A stretch of 64,000 nucleotides of DNA, taken from positions 310,001 to 374,000 of the forward strand of contig CP087969.1 of NCBI GenBank assembly GCA_024703915.1, written 5' to 3'. Made by a program: the position numbers and the translations under genes. The first letter of the stretch is position 1. Each line of letters begins with the position of its first letter. This DNA comes from Massilia sp. H-1. GTDB taxonomy: Bacteria; Pseudomonadota; Gammaproteobacteria; Burkholderiales; Burkholderiaceae_D. The notes beneath the pieces were generated by a model. It was not told the DNA's origin, did not search any database, and saw only the letters and a list, made by a program, of their open reading frames with translations. Positions 11,107 through 21,797 of this stretch are shown in pieces.

Positions 11107-11254
11107 GGATTCTCCTGAGTATTGCTGAATTGCTTTGGTTTATTGCACTTACGTCTAGTTTGCCATAAAGCCGAATATGTGTGTGCGCGCACGGTCAGCG
11201 CTGTCGCACAGGCGCGAATACTCGGCGTGGCTGTTGATGGGAAAGGACAGGAAT

Positions 11255-12179
11255 ATGGCACGCAGTTTATGGAAAGGCGCGATCAGCTTCGGCCTGGTGC
11301 ACATCCCGGTCGAGATGTATCCGGCCGTCGGCGAGAAATCGCTGGACCTGACCATGCTCGACCGGCGCGATTTCTCCCCGGTCGGCTTCAAGCGCTACAA
11401 CAAGAGCAACAACCAGGAAGTGGGCTGGGACGACATCGTCAAGGGCTACGAATACGCCGACGGCGACTACGTGGTCCTGAGCGAGGAAGACCTGCGCCGC
11501 GCCAACCCGGAGGCGACCCAGACGATCGACATCCTCGCTTTCGTCGACGCCCAACAGGTGCCGCTGCTGTACTACGAGCAGCCCTACTACCTCGCGCCGG
11601 GCAAAGGCGGCGACAAGGTGTATGCGCTGCTGCGCGAAACGCTGCGCAAGACGGGCAAGATCGGCATCGCCAACGTCATCATCCGGGTCAAGCAGCACCT
11701 GGCGGCGCTGGTCTGCGTGGGCGACGTGATCGTCATGAACACGCTGCGCTACAGCGACGAGATCCGCGCCAGCGACGAACTCAAGATTCCATCATCGGGC
11801 GCCAAGGCCGCCGCCATCTCCGACAAGGAACTGAAAATGGCGATGGCGCTGGTCGAAGGCATGAGCGAAGACTGGAAACCCGATCAATACCACGACAGCT
11901 ACCGCGAAGACATCCTGGCGCTGGTGGAAAAAAGGTCAAGGCCAATCAGACCAAGACCATCACCATGCCCGGCAAGGAAAAAACGCCCGACAAGCCGGGC
12001 AACGTCATCGACCTGGTCGCGCTGCTCCAGCAAAGTCTGGGCAAGAAGCCCGCCACCAAAACCAAGGCGGCCAACGACGAAGACGAAGAAGCGAAAGCAT
12101 GCGCCGCGGCACAAGGCGCCCGCCAAGGCGGCCAGCAAGAGCAAGGCGGCAGCAGCCGGCCCGCCGCAAGTCCGCCTGA
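11255..12179 (+). CDS. ku: DNA end-binding protein Ku
   Basis: About 308 residues, the usual bacterial length. MARSLWKGAISFGLVHIPV is the standard Ku opening, and the core beta-barrel with LLRETLRKTGKIGIANVIIR and LAALVCVGDVIVMNTLRY is clear. The protein forms a homodimeric ring on DNA ends and recruits LigD for non-homologous end joining. The C-terminal tail (about residues 245-308) is rich in Lys and Ala and is likely a flexible DNA-binding tail. Breaks near 11930 (poly-A run) and in the tail near 12105 and 12160, so the exact C-terminus is an estimate. ligD lies opposite, 8 bases beyond. Confidence 0.9.
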
Positions 12180-12187
12180 ACGTGGAT

Positions 12188-14638
12188 TTAGGACGGCAGC
12201 TTTTTCATCGCCGCCGTCAGGGTCTTGGCCGCTTTCGCGTAGCTTCTACCCAGGGATCGTTGCCCTGGTCGAGACGGGTGTGGACGTTCTTCACGGTCCA
12301 CTGGTCGCCCGCTTTGACCGATCCCAGCTCGTCCCACGCCAGCGGCACCGAGATGCCCAGCCCGGGCCGCACGCGCGCGGACCAGGCGCAGGCGGTGGTC
12401 GCGCCCTGCCCGTTACGCAGGTAATCGATGAAGATCTTGCCGACCCGGTTCTTTGGTCCGCTCTTGAACGCAAACCGGTCCGGCAGTGTCCCGGACAGAT
12501 GGCGCACGATCGCCTGCGAGAAATCCTTGACCGTATCCCAGTCCAGCGCACCTTTGAGCGGCACCACCACGTGCAGTCCCTTGCCGCCGCTGGTCTTGAG
12601 AAAGCATGGCAGCCCCAGTTCGGACAAAAGGCGTGCATCAGCTGCGCCGCTTCCTGCATGGCTAAGCCACGCCACGCCTTCGCCCGGGTCCAGGTCGAAG
12701 ATCATGCGGTCGGGCGTCTGGTAGGACTTGCCGGTCGCGTTCTGGGTGTGAAATTCGATCACGTTCCACTGCGCGGCCGACAAAATGCCCTCGACGCTGC
12801 CCACTTCCAGCATCGGCGGATGCCCGGGATCGAGCGCCTGGTCCATCTGCCGCATGCCGGGCAGCTTGCCGACGTCGGCGTGCTTCTGGAAGAACAGTTC
12901 GCCGCCCACGCCGCCCGGTGCGCGCACCAGCGACACGGGGCGCCCCTGAAGATGAACCATCATCAAATCCCCGACCAGGGCGTAGTAGCGCACCAGGTCC
13001 AGCTTGGTGGTCCCGCTTTGCGCGTCGATGATGCGTTCGCCGTGGGTGACCTTCAGCCCCCCGGGCGGCCGTGCAACGTCTGCCACATGGCTGGCCTTTT
13101 CGCGGCCGATGGCCTTGGGCGGCTTGTCGTCGCGCAGCCCCTGAAATACCGCGTGCCGGACCGCGCCTTAAGCACTGGTCCACTCGGCAAAACTCACTTC
13201 CGCGACCAGTTTCGGCTTGACCCAGTGATGCTTGCGGCCCGCCACCGCTCCGGGCGGAAACGGACTCTCGCCGGTGGCCAGCGCGTCGAGCTTTGTTTTC
13301 AGCTCGCGCAGGGTCGCCTCGTTGAAGCCGGTGCCCACATTGCTTAAGCATACCGGAGCACGCCCTGATCGTCGTGCGCGCCCAGCAGCAGCGCGCCGAT
13401 GCCGGTGCGCGCGCCCTGCGGATCGGTGTAGCCGCCGATAACAAACTCCTGGCGCTGGCCGCATTTGAGCTTGATCCAGTCGGGCGAACGGCGCGACAGG
13501 TAGCGCGAATCGCGCCGCTTGCCGATCACGCCTTCGAGCCCGAGCTTGCAGGCGGCCGCGACCAGCTCTTGCGGATCGGTCCCGAACTCTTCGGAAAAGC
13601 GCAGTGTGTCGTTGCCCAGTTTGTCGAGCACGTTCTTGAGCGCGGCGCGCCGGTCCATCAGGGCCGCGTTGCGCAAGTCCATGCCGTTCAGGTAGGGTAC
13701 GTCGAACAGGAAGTAGACGATGTCGGCCGCATCGGAACCGTCGAAGGCGCGCTGCAGCAGGCCGAAGCTGGGTCGCCCTTGCTCGTCGTGGACCACGATT
13801 TCGCCGTCGTACCAGCCGTCGGGCAGGCTAGGCCGTGGCCAGCGCCTCGTGCAGCGTTGGCAGCTTGCGGGTCCAGTCCTTGCCGTTGCGGGTAAACAGC
13901 TTGATGCTTTTCCCTTCCACCCGCGCCAGCAGGCGGTAGCCGTCGAACTTGATCTCGAATACCCAGTCGTCCGGCGTTGACGGCGCCCGGTCGACCAAGG
14001 TGGCCAGTTCCGGCGCCAGGGTAGCTTCAGCAGCGCTGCCTTGACGGCGCCCTCGGGCGGACCGGACCTGGCGGCAGGCGCCCCCGGCATGGGCAAGGCG
14101 CTGACGCTGTCCGGCAGTTCATCGACGACCGAAAATTCGGCGGCCGGGCGCGCCAGATCGTCCTTTTCCTTGATCAGGAGCCAGGGTTCCTGCTGTTCGC
14201 CCTTGCCCTTCATGCGGATCAGGGCCCATTTGCCCCGCAGTTTGTGCCCGTGCAGCACGAACTTGAGGTTGCCGCTCTCGTAGCCCTGGTGCGGCTCGCC
14301 GTCGGGCTGCCAGGTGCCCTTGTCCCAGATGATGACCTTGCTTAGGCGCCGTACTCCGCTTCGGGGATCGTGCCCTCGAAGGCGGCATAGGCAAGCGGAT
14401 GGTCCTCGACCTGGACGGCCATGCGCTTGTCTTTGGGGTCGTAGCTGGGGCCCCTGGGCACGGCCCAGCTTTTCATGGTGCCGTCGAGCTCGAGGCGGAA
14501 ATCGTAGTGCAGGCGGCTGGCCCAGTGCTTCTGGATCACGAAGCTCAGCCCGCCCCTGCCGGGCTCGCCGCCCCCGGACGGCTCGGTCGTGCGCCCGAAG
14601 TTGCGCTTGGCTTTGTACGTTTTGAGCGGATCTGGCAT
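12188..14638 (-). CDS. ligD: ATP-dependent DNA ligase D
   Basis: About 817 residues, full multi-domain LigD. Order: 3'-phosphoesterase (residues 10-165; [29 protein letters not shown]), ATP-dependent ligase (about 215-520; the nucleotidyl lysine in FEIKFDGYR, then [25 protein letters not shown]), and primase/polymerase (about 545-817; [24 protein letters not shown] with the catalytic aspartates, [14 protein letters not shown]). With Ku it processes, fills and seals double-strand breaks. Convergent with ku, not in operon with it. Breaks at about 12661, 13169, 13342-13349, 13829, 14015 and 14341, mostly site errors. Confidence 0.9.
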
Positions 14639-14806
14639 GGAACCAGTCTAGGACCGGGCTTGGGGGGCGACCGTTCGCCAGCTAACCGATCACTGATTGT
14701 AAGCAGTTGTAAATGCCGTCAACGGGGTTGCCGACCGCCACGTTTGTAGACGTGCAACACACACAAAAACAAGCTTCGCCACCTAATTCAAGCTAAGGAA
14801 ACCATC

Positions 14807-15132
14807 ATGAAAAAGTAGTCGCTACCCTGATCGCCGGTCTGTTCGCCACTTCCGTTTTCGCCGCCGCTGGCCAAGCAACCCCTGCAACGCCTGCGACCCC
14901 GGCAACCCCGGCTGCCGCAGCTACCCCAGGCACCCCTGCCCCAGCCGCTACGCCAGCAACGCCTGCGACCAAAGCAACCCCGGCAACGCCAGCCGCCAAG
15001 GAAGACAAGGCAGCGCTTACCAAGAAAGCCACCAAGCACAAAGCAAAAGCCAAGCCAGCCGCTAAAGAAGAAAAAGCAGCCGCACCTGCAGCAGCACCTG
15101 CAGCCGCTTCGGCACCAGCAGCATCGAAGTAA
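14807..15132 (+). CDS. Periplasmic Ala/Pro/Thr/Lys-rich low-complexity protein
   Basis: About 109 residues. A signal peptide (VVATLIAGLFATSVFAAAG) is followed by an ATPATPATP repeat stretch and a basic KKATKHKAKAKPAAK segment, ending in alanine-rich repeats. No family is recognised. It is probably a disordered, positively charged periplasmic or envelope protein. The start (AAGGAAACCATC before ATG) needs one more A in the AAAAA run at 14809-14814 to join the signal peptide in frame; this is a homopolymer loss. A strong terminator follows 17 bases after the stop, so the gene is a monocistronic unit. Confidence 0.65.
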
Positions 15133-15148
15133 TCCTTCTGCTGCCAAC

Positions 15149-15178
15149 AAAAACCGGAGTGCGAACTCCGGTTTTTTT
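15149..15178 (+). terminator. Rho-independent terminator
   Basis: An 11-bp stem, AAAACCGGAGT paired with ACTCCGGTTTT, with a GCGA loop and a following run of T. It ends the small periplasmic protein gene, and its symmetric A/T flanks would also serve the opposite sensor cyclase gene ending at 15183. Confidence 0.9.
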
Positions 15179-15182
15179 CGTT

Positions 15183-17302
15183 TTACCCCATCGACCAGTG
15201 ATTGCCGCCCAGTTCCTTGGCGGCGTACATGGCGCGGTCGGCCCGGGCCAGCAGGTCGTCCGGACTGTCGCCCGGCCGCAAGAGCGCGATCCCGATGCTG
15301 GTGGCCAGCTAGGCCGAGGTCGCCGCCGAGCGGGTCCAGTGCTTCGAGCGCTGAAATGATCTTGTTCGCGACGATCAGGGCGTCTTCCTCGCCGCCAAAC
15401 AATTCCTCCGCCAGAATGATGAATTCATCGCCCGCCAGGCGCGCCACCGTGTCGGTCTTGCGCACGCACTGCGACAGCGTGCGCCCGAAACCGATCAATA
15501 CCGCGTCGCCTGCCGCGTGGCCGAGCGTATCGTTGATCGCCTTGAACTTGTTCAGGTCCAGGAACATGAGCGCCAGCGGCCGCAGATTGCGCTCGGACCG
15601 CGCCATTGCCAGGCTCAGCCGTTCCATGAAGGCGCGCCGGTTCGGCAGGCCCGTCAGGGCGTCGTGGGTGGCGTGGTGTTCAAAATACTCCTGGGCATTC
15701 TTGCGGTCGGTGACGTCTTGCACCATCACATAGAAGCTTAGCCACTTTCCCGTCCTGCATATCCGGAATATAGGTCTGCTCGACGTGCCGCGCCGCACCA
15801 TCAATCATGCGTTCGACTTCGAACACGACCCGCTCACCCGCCAGCGCGCGCACACGTAGCCCGCGATCTCGGCTACGTTGCCGCCGCGCTCGTCGAGCAC
15901 CTGGGACAGGGTCTTGCCCAGCAGCTCATCGCGCGTGTAATTGCGCCAGCGCAGGAAGGTCTGGTTGGCGAAGCGGAAGTGCTGTTCGCGATCGACATAC
16001 AGGATGGCCCATCGGCATGTTGTCGGTGATCGTGGCAAGCCGCTGCTCGCTGGCCCGCAAGGCCAGTTCGGCCCTGGCGCGTTCGGCCTGGTCCAGTTCG
16101 AGCGCATGCACGGCTTTCGCAAGCTCCTCCGTTCGCACCCGGACCCGGTCTTCGAGTGACACGTTCATCTTGCGCAATTTCGATTCCTTGTGCGCCAGTT
16201 TGCGCATCAGCGAATTGAGGGTGCTTAAGCCAGGCTGCTGATCTCGCGGTACTGATCGGTCGGCAGCCGCATGCTGCGCACTTCACCGCTCTCGAGCGCG
16301 GGGGCAGCCAGGGCGATGTCGCGCACCGGCGCCGTGATCGCGCGCGGCAAGGTAGCCGATCACGGCAAACAGCACGGCGGCAGACAGGCCGATCAGCAGG
16401 ATCGTCGTTTGCAGTTTCTTGGCCGGGAGGTAAGCCTCCTCGACCGGCTGGCGCACCAGCACGCTCCAGCCCAGGCCAGGGTAGGACAGATAGCCCTGGG
16501 TACGGCTGTAACCGACCAGATAGGTTTTACCGTCAGGCCATTTCTCAACAGTAAAGCCATACCTTTTTCCCTTGCGAGCCCTTGAAGCTGCCCACGGCCA
16601 GCGGCTTGCCCATCAGTTCCGCCGGTCCCAGCAGGACCACGCCCTTGCTGCTGACAATCACCGTGTCGGCCTTGCTGCAGGCTTAAGCCAGCGGACGCAG
16701 CACGGACGCCTGCACTTCCTTGGCCCATTGCCAGCTCAGATGGGTCGCCAGCACGCTTAGCCATGTGGCCTTCGGCATCGCGGTAGGGGAAGGCAACGTC
16801 GAAAAGCGCTGCAGCTCGCTGCCATTCGTGGGGAGCAACTTGGCCAGCAGCACCGCTTCGTGCACATCGTGCAGGTAGTTGCCGCGGAAAGCGTCGCCAA
16901 ACCATGGCCGCTGGGACACATCGACGCCTTCGAGCAGGCCGCCGGTGGCCACCGTCACGGTGCCATGCACATCCGTCACCCCGATCCAGGCATAGGTGGG
17001 GTAAGTCTTTTGCATCAGCTCGATCTGCTTGCGCTTGCTCTCGTTCGTGACCTGGGGGTCGGCCAGCAGACTGCGCTCGGCCAGCAGCTGGACTTCGCGG
17101 TAGCGCTCAGAACAGGCCGCGGTCGAGTTTGTCCGTGGTCTGGAATGCCAGTTCGCCCAGGTCGCGGCCGATGACTTCCTTCATGTCGGCCGAGGTGCGC
17201 CACTCGACAATGGCGACCAGCACCACTGTCAAGGTCACCACCAGCGACCCGATCATGAGTGCCAGATACGTGCCGAGTCCCAAACGCTTCCAGTCGCCCC
17301 AT
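15183..17302 (-). CDS. Membrane sensor diguanylate cyclase (Cache-PAS-GGDEF)
   Basis: About 705 residues. Helix TM1 (LALMIGSLVVTLTVVLVAIV), a periplasmic Cache-type sensor (about 45-300; YPTYAWIGVTDVHGTV, then WSVLVRQPVEEAY), TM2 (TTILLIGLSAAVLFAVIGYL), a HAMP-like linker, a coiled coil (RKMNVSLEDRVRVRTEELAK), a PAS domain (ILYVDREQHFRFANQTFLRW) and GGDEF. The active loop reads AGDEF, with Ala replacing the first Gly, so activity is likely but not certain. The start assumes one extra G in GGGG after the ATG at 17302. Many breaks, including site errors at 15736, 16223-16230 and 16757. It probably senses a small external molecule and makes cyclic di-GMP. Confidence 0.75.
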
Positions 17303-17451
17303 GTTGCTGCCTATGCAAGGTGAATTGAACTTACAATGGTACTCTGCGGCATCTTTTGATACAAGCGGGACCCGGTTTCACCCATGTCCCTATGCACAAG
17401 TCCGTCCTGTGCATTGCCCAGGGTGATCGGTGGGCGTCCGGACAGTGACGC

Positions 17452-17769
17452 CTATGGGAAAATTTCGTCGGTCGTCTCCGGATAGCCAACGGTAATGACC
17501 AAGTCCAGTGCAACCAAGAACTTGTAATTCTTGTCCTCACTGTCGGGATACTCATGGAAGTGCTTCTCGCCAGGTGCTTGCGGTCCATATGGCTTCAATC
17601 GATGACCCATCGCGTTCAGTTTCTCAACAATAGTATTCATCGCCGCACCGATGAAAGGCTCGGCCTCCGCTTGAAGCTGCGCTTGAAGAAGCTGAGAAAG
17701 CGCCCGCGCTTCTGGCGTACCTTGTCCTGCGGCTGCAAACGCTGTTGCAGAAAATTTGTCATCAATCAA
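17452..17769 (-). CDS. Hypothetical protein
   Basis: 105 residues in an unbroken frame, not recognised. The start is TTG at 17769, chosen because AGGAGA lies 5 bases upstream; an ATG two codons later is in another frame. The protein is soluble and acidic in its C-terminal half (HFHEYPDSEDKNYKFLVALD), with a helical Gln/Ala-rich front (ARALSQLLQAQLQAEAEPFIGAA). Base composition and codon use are clearly less GC-rich than the neighbours, and GCC(A/G)GC breaks are absent, which together hint at recent transfer. The flanks 17303-17451 and 17770-17906 are also AT-richer. Confidence 0.55.
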   Translation of the reverse strand: MIDDKFSATAFAAAGQGTPEARALSQLLQAQLQAEAEPFIGAAMNTIVEKLNAMGHRLKPYGPQAPGEKHFHEYPDSEDKNYKFLVALDLVITVGYPETTDEIFP

Positions 17770-17906
17770 TGAATTCTCCTAATAATGGCAAATTGAGCGC
17801 GCCCCAGGAGGGAGCCAAGTTGTGTATGAGGGCAAGTTTAACCCCGTTTTGCGCTCTCTCTCGTTCCAATATGCAAGCCGGAATGGACCGGCAACTGGAG
17901 ACCACC

Positions 17907-20787
17907 ATGTTCAAGCGTACCCTCACGCTCTTGTTCCTGTTCGCGGCCGCAGGCGCCGCCCAGGCGCACAAGATGCCGCCCCCGCCCCCGGTCCGGATCG
18001 TGATCGACGACCAGGGCGCCCAGCCGATCGAGGTGCAAAAGCTCGAGATTGCTTCGGCGATCAGCGGCAGCATGGCCGAAACGACCGTGCGCATGGTCTT
18101 TTACAATCCGAACCGGCGCCAGCTGGAAGGCAATCTGCAATTCCCGCTGGCCGACGGCCAGCAGATCACCGCCTTCGCGCTCGACGTCAACGGCGCGATG
18201 CGCCCGGCCGTCCCGGTCGGAAAAGCGCAGGGGCGCGCCGTGTTCAAAGCGGTTGAACGCCAGCGCGTCGATCCCGGCCTGCTCGAAGTCACGCAGGGGA
18301 ACAACTTCAAGCTGCGCGTGTATCCGATTCCGCCCCAGGGCACGCGCACGGTCGAACTGCGCTATGCCGAGCAGCTCGTGCTGCGCGGCGCGAACTGGGT
18401 CTATCGCCTGCCGCTCGGCTACGGCAAGGTCGGGCGCTTCGATCTGTCGGTGCGCGCCAGCGGCAGCGACGCCGCCCCCCAGCGCGCCCGGCAGCGCCCT
18501 CGCCTTCAAGGCCGACAAGGGCGATTTCGTCGCTGCCATGGGCCGTGACAACTACACCGCCGACAGCATGATCGAAGTGGCCACCGCCGCCCGCACCGAA
18601 CCGCGCGTGTACCGCCAGAGCGTCGACGACAAGACCTGGTTCGTGGCCGAAGTGCCGGTCATGGCTGCCCGCGCGCGCCGTACCACGCCGCGCGTGATCG
18701 GACTGCTGTGGGACAGCTCCGGCTCCGGCGCCAGCCGCGCGATCGACGCGGAACTGGCGGAGCTGGGACGCTACTTTGCCGCCCTCGGCGACGTGGAAGT
18801 GCGCCTGACGCGCCTGCGCGAACGCGCCGAAGCGCCGCAAAGCTTCAAGATCAGCGGCGGCGACTGGTCCGCGCTGCGGCGCGCCCTGGCTTAAGCACCG
18901 TGTACGACGGCGGCACCGCACTCGGCGCCTGGCAGCCGCAGGCCTCGGTCGACCAGTACCTGCTGTTCAGCGACGGCCTGTCGAACTTCGGCGCCGCGCC
19001 CTTCCCGCAATTGGCGCGCAACCAACAGCTGTTTGCCCTGAGTTCGGCCATGTCGGCCGACACCTCGCGCCTGGCTTGGCCTGGCCGAACGCAATGGCGG
19101 CCAGCTGATCAACGTCGTCCAGGGTACGCCCGGTTCGGCGGCCCAGTCCCTGCTTTACCAGGATGCGCGCGTGGGCGAGATCGTCGCCACCGGCGCCACC
19201 GACATTGAAGTCGATTCGCGCCTGGTTGCCGACGGCATGCTGCGCGTGGCCGGACGCATGCTGGCCAGCACAGGCGAACTGAAAATCACGCTTGCCAACG
19301 GCGCGCTGCAAAAGGATGTCGTCGTCGCCCTGGCGGCCGAAGGCGCCAGCCACCCGCGCGCTGCCGCAGTCTGGGCCGGATTCCGACTGCGCCGCCTTGA
19401 CGCCGACTTCGAACTGCACCGCGCCGAGATCGCCCGCCTTGGCAAGCGCTTTGCCATTCCAACCCGCGAAACTTCGCTGATCGTGCTCGAACAGGTGAGC
19501 GACTATCTGCGCTACGACATCGAACCGCCGCCGGAGCTGGCCGCCGAATTCAAGCGCTTGCGCGATGCCATGCGCGCGCGCCGCGCGACGCTGCAAAGCG
19601 CGCATTTCGAGCAGGTCGTGCGCATGTTCGAAGACCGCAAAGCGTGGTGGAACACGCCGGTACCCAAGCAGGTCAAGCCGCAGAAGACCGACCGCTTCAC
19701 CCCCATGGCCTCGCCCGCGCCGGTGGCCGCGGCCGCCCCCGCGCCGCCGCCGATGGCCGCACCGATGGCGGCAAGGCGGGAAGCGATGGCCGCCGCCGAT
19801 CAATCCGCACGTTCCGAACGCAAGATGAAAAAAGGCGAAAGCGACGCCGCGCCCCAGATCGGGATCGCCCTCAAGAAGTGGGAAGCAAACGCGCCCTACA
19901 TCGCGCGCCTGAAAGCGGCGTCGCCCGACAAGGTGTACGCCGTCTACCTGGACCAGCGGCCGGACAATGCCGCCAGCAGCGCCTTCTTCCTCGACGCCGC
20001 CGACATCCTGCTCGACAAGGGCAAGCGCGATCTGGCGCTGCGGGTGCTGTCGAACCTGGCCGAGATGGACCTGGAAAACCGCGCACTGCTGCGTATTCTT
20101 GGCTACCGCCTGCTGCAGGCGGGCGAGCGAGCGCTGGCCGTTCCCGTGTTCGAACAAGTGCTGCGCATCGCCGAAGAAGAGCCGCAATCGCTGCGCGACC
20201 TGGGCCTGGCGCTGGCGGCGGCCTAGCCAGGACCAGCAGGCGGCCTAAGCCAGGACCAGCAGGCGGCCGACACGCTGTACCAGGTCTTCCAGAAGCCCTG
20301 GGACGGACGCTTCCAGGAGATCGAAAAGATCGTGCTGGCCGAGTTCAATGCGCTGCTGGCAGCTTCGGGCAAGCGGATCGACACCAGCCGTTACGACAAG
20401 CGCCTGATCTTCAACATGCCGCTCGACCTGCGCGTGGTGCTGACCTGGGACGCCGACAACAGCGACATGGACTTGTACGTCACCGATCCGAACCAGGAAC
20501 GCTGCGACTACACCAACAACCGCAGCGCCCTGGGCGGCAGGATGTCGCGCGACTTCGTCATCGGCTACGGCCCGGAAGAATTCTCGCTGCGCCGCGCCAC
20601 GCCCGGCACCTACAAGATCGAAGCGAATTTCTACGGTAACCGCCAGCAGGTGCTGGCCGGGGCGACGACCTTGCAGGTCAAGCTGTTCAGCGGCTTCGGC
20701 ACACCGCGACAAAAGGAACAGCTGATCACGCTGCGCCTGCAGGAGCGCAGCGAAACCGTGTTCGTGGGGGAGTTTGAAGTGAGGTAA
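17907..20787 (+). CDS. Exported VIT-VWA-TPR-DUF2135 protein
   Basis: About 957 residues. A signal peptide (RTLTLLFLFAAAGAAQA) leads to a VIT domain (about 30-170; VEVQKLEIASAISGSMAETT-like, RAVFKAVERQRVDPGLLE). A von Willebrand A-like domain follows (about 255-400) with LLWDSSGSGAS as a DxSxS-type metal site and LLFSDGLSNFG. Then come an Ala/Pro linker, TPR-like helices (DKGKRDLALRVLSNLAEMD, ALLRILGYRLLQAGERALAV) and a C-terminal DUF2135 beta domain (VVLTWDADNSDMDLYVTDPN). It resembles inter-alpha-trypsin-inhibitor heavy-chain-like bacterial proteins of unknown role; adhesion or surface binding is plausible. Site errors at 18889-18896, 19070, 20223 and 20247. CTGGAGA precedes the ATG. Confidence 0.8.
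20221..20268 (+). repeat. 24-bp tandem duplication inside the VIT-VWA gene
   Basis: AGCCAGGACCAGCAGGCGGC occurs twice in tandem, preceded once by GCCT and once by GCCTA. With the two site errors corrected, it encodes SQDQQAA twice. It may be a true short duplication in the linker between helices or an assembly slip. Confidence 0.6.
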
Positions 20788-20788
20788 A

Positions 20789-20824
20789 GGGACCGCGCTG
20801 GAGAATTATTTTTCCAGCGCGTCC
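20789..20824. terminator. Hairpin between convergent genes, probable bidirectional terminator
   Basis: GGACCGCGCTGGA pairs with TCCAGCGCGTCC around an AT-rich loop (GAATTATTTT). It starts directly after the VIT-VWA gene stop and overlaps the last codons of the opposite anti-sigma-like gene. There is no long T run after it, so termination is probable rather than certain. Confidence 0.55.
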
Positions 20825-21797
20825 AGTTTGGCCTCGAGTTCCGGCGTGACTTTCTCGCGCGGATACGCCTCACGGAAGCCCTGCCACTCGTGCAGGGCTT
20901 GTTCTGTTTTCGTCGAGCCTTGAGCAGGCGTTCGATGTCGGCCAGCCAGACCTTGCTGTCCCTAAGCTTGTTGCGCGATCCGGTCACGGTGACGCGCTCC
21001 AGCGATTCCTCGCGGGCCGAACGGGCGGCCATGGCCTTGCGCTTGTCCGTATCGGCCCTCGCACGCGCCGTGGCCTCGGCACGGCCGTATTCTGGCGGCC
21101 TGCGCGGCGATACCTGCCGCTACTGGTGCCGCTGCCGGTGCCGGTGCCGGTGCCGGTGCCGCAGCGGCAGGCGCAGGCGAATAATTCGCCATCGGCGCCG
21201 CGGCGGCCACTGGCAACTCTGCCGGAGCCGGAGCCGGTGCCGATGGGTGGCGGCGGTGGCGCTGCCGCGAGCTGCGGCTTGGCGGCCACGACCGGCTCGG
21301 CCATCGCGGGCGCCGGTGCTGCAGACGCCATTTTGGCCGGCGCCTTGTCGGCCACCGGCGGCGCTGCGGGAACACGCAATTCCGGCATCGCTGCTTTCTC
21401 TTCGGCGACCGGGGCAACCATCACCGGCGCCGGTGCCGGTGCCGCAGCCATGTCGGCCACCACCGCTTCCGACGCAGCCTCTGACGCGGCTTCCTGCTGC
21501 TGGAATGCCTGATTGGCAAACACGCCCGCCAGCAGGGTCGCGGCGATCCCGACCGGCACACGCCAGCGGTAACCGAACGGCCGCGCCAGCTGCGGTACCG
21601 GCTGGCCTTCGCCAGGATCGTTGGCGGCCTGGGGATGGGCTTCCTGCGCCATTGCCAGACGCGCGATTGAGAATCGCGTTGTCCAGTTCCGCACTTGGCT
21701 CGCTCTGGGGCAGTGCCTGCAAGCGGCGCGACAAGTCCCCCTCCCCTTTCAGGAAGGCGGCGAATTCGGCGTCGTCGCTCATATCATCCTTGTTCAC
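20806..21797 (-). CDS. Anti-sigma-like single-pass membrane protein
   Basis: About 330 residues. The soluble N-terminus (AEFAAFLKGEGDLSRRLQAL, then SAELDNAIL) precedes one membrane helix (RWRVPVGIAATLLAGVFANQ) and a long Ala/Pro/Val-rich periplasmic stalk, ending in a charged helix pair (LRDSKVWLADIERLLK, then FREAYPREKVTPELEAKLD). The gene directly follows an ECF sigma gene, with the GTG start overlapping the sigma stop; an ATG at 21782 is an alternative. This order and topology suggest an anti-sigma factor, although no zinc-binding HxxxCxxC motif is seen. Breaks near 20915, 21085 and 21665. Confidence 0.55.
21122..21166. repeat. GGTGCC hexanucleotide microsatellite
   Basis: At least five consecutive GGTGCC/GCCGGT units code for alternating Ala and Pro in the periplasmic stalk of the anti-sigma-like protein. 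Such a tract can slip, and the reading frame breaks nearby. Confidence 0.7.

Noticed and set aside
11122-13347. 741-residue forward open frame spanning Ku and LigD
   Set aside because: It runs through parts of Ku in a shifted frame and the antisense of LigD; no family resemblance of its own.
21122-21166. CRISPR-like short repeat array
   Set aside because: It is a GGTGCC microsatellite without spacers, in frame with an Ala/Pro coding region.
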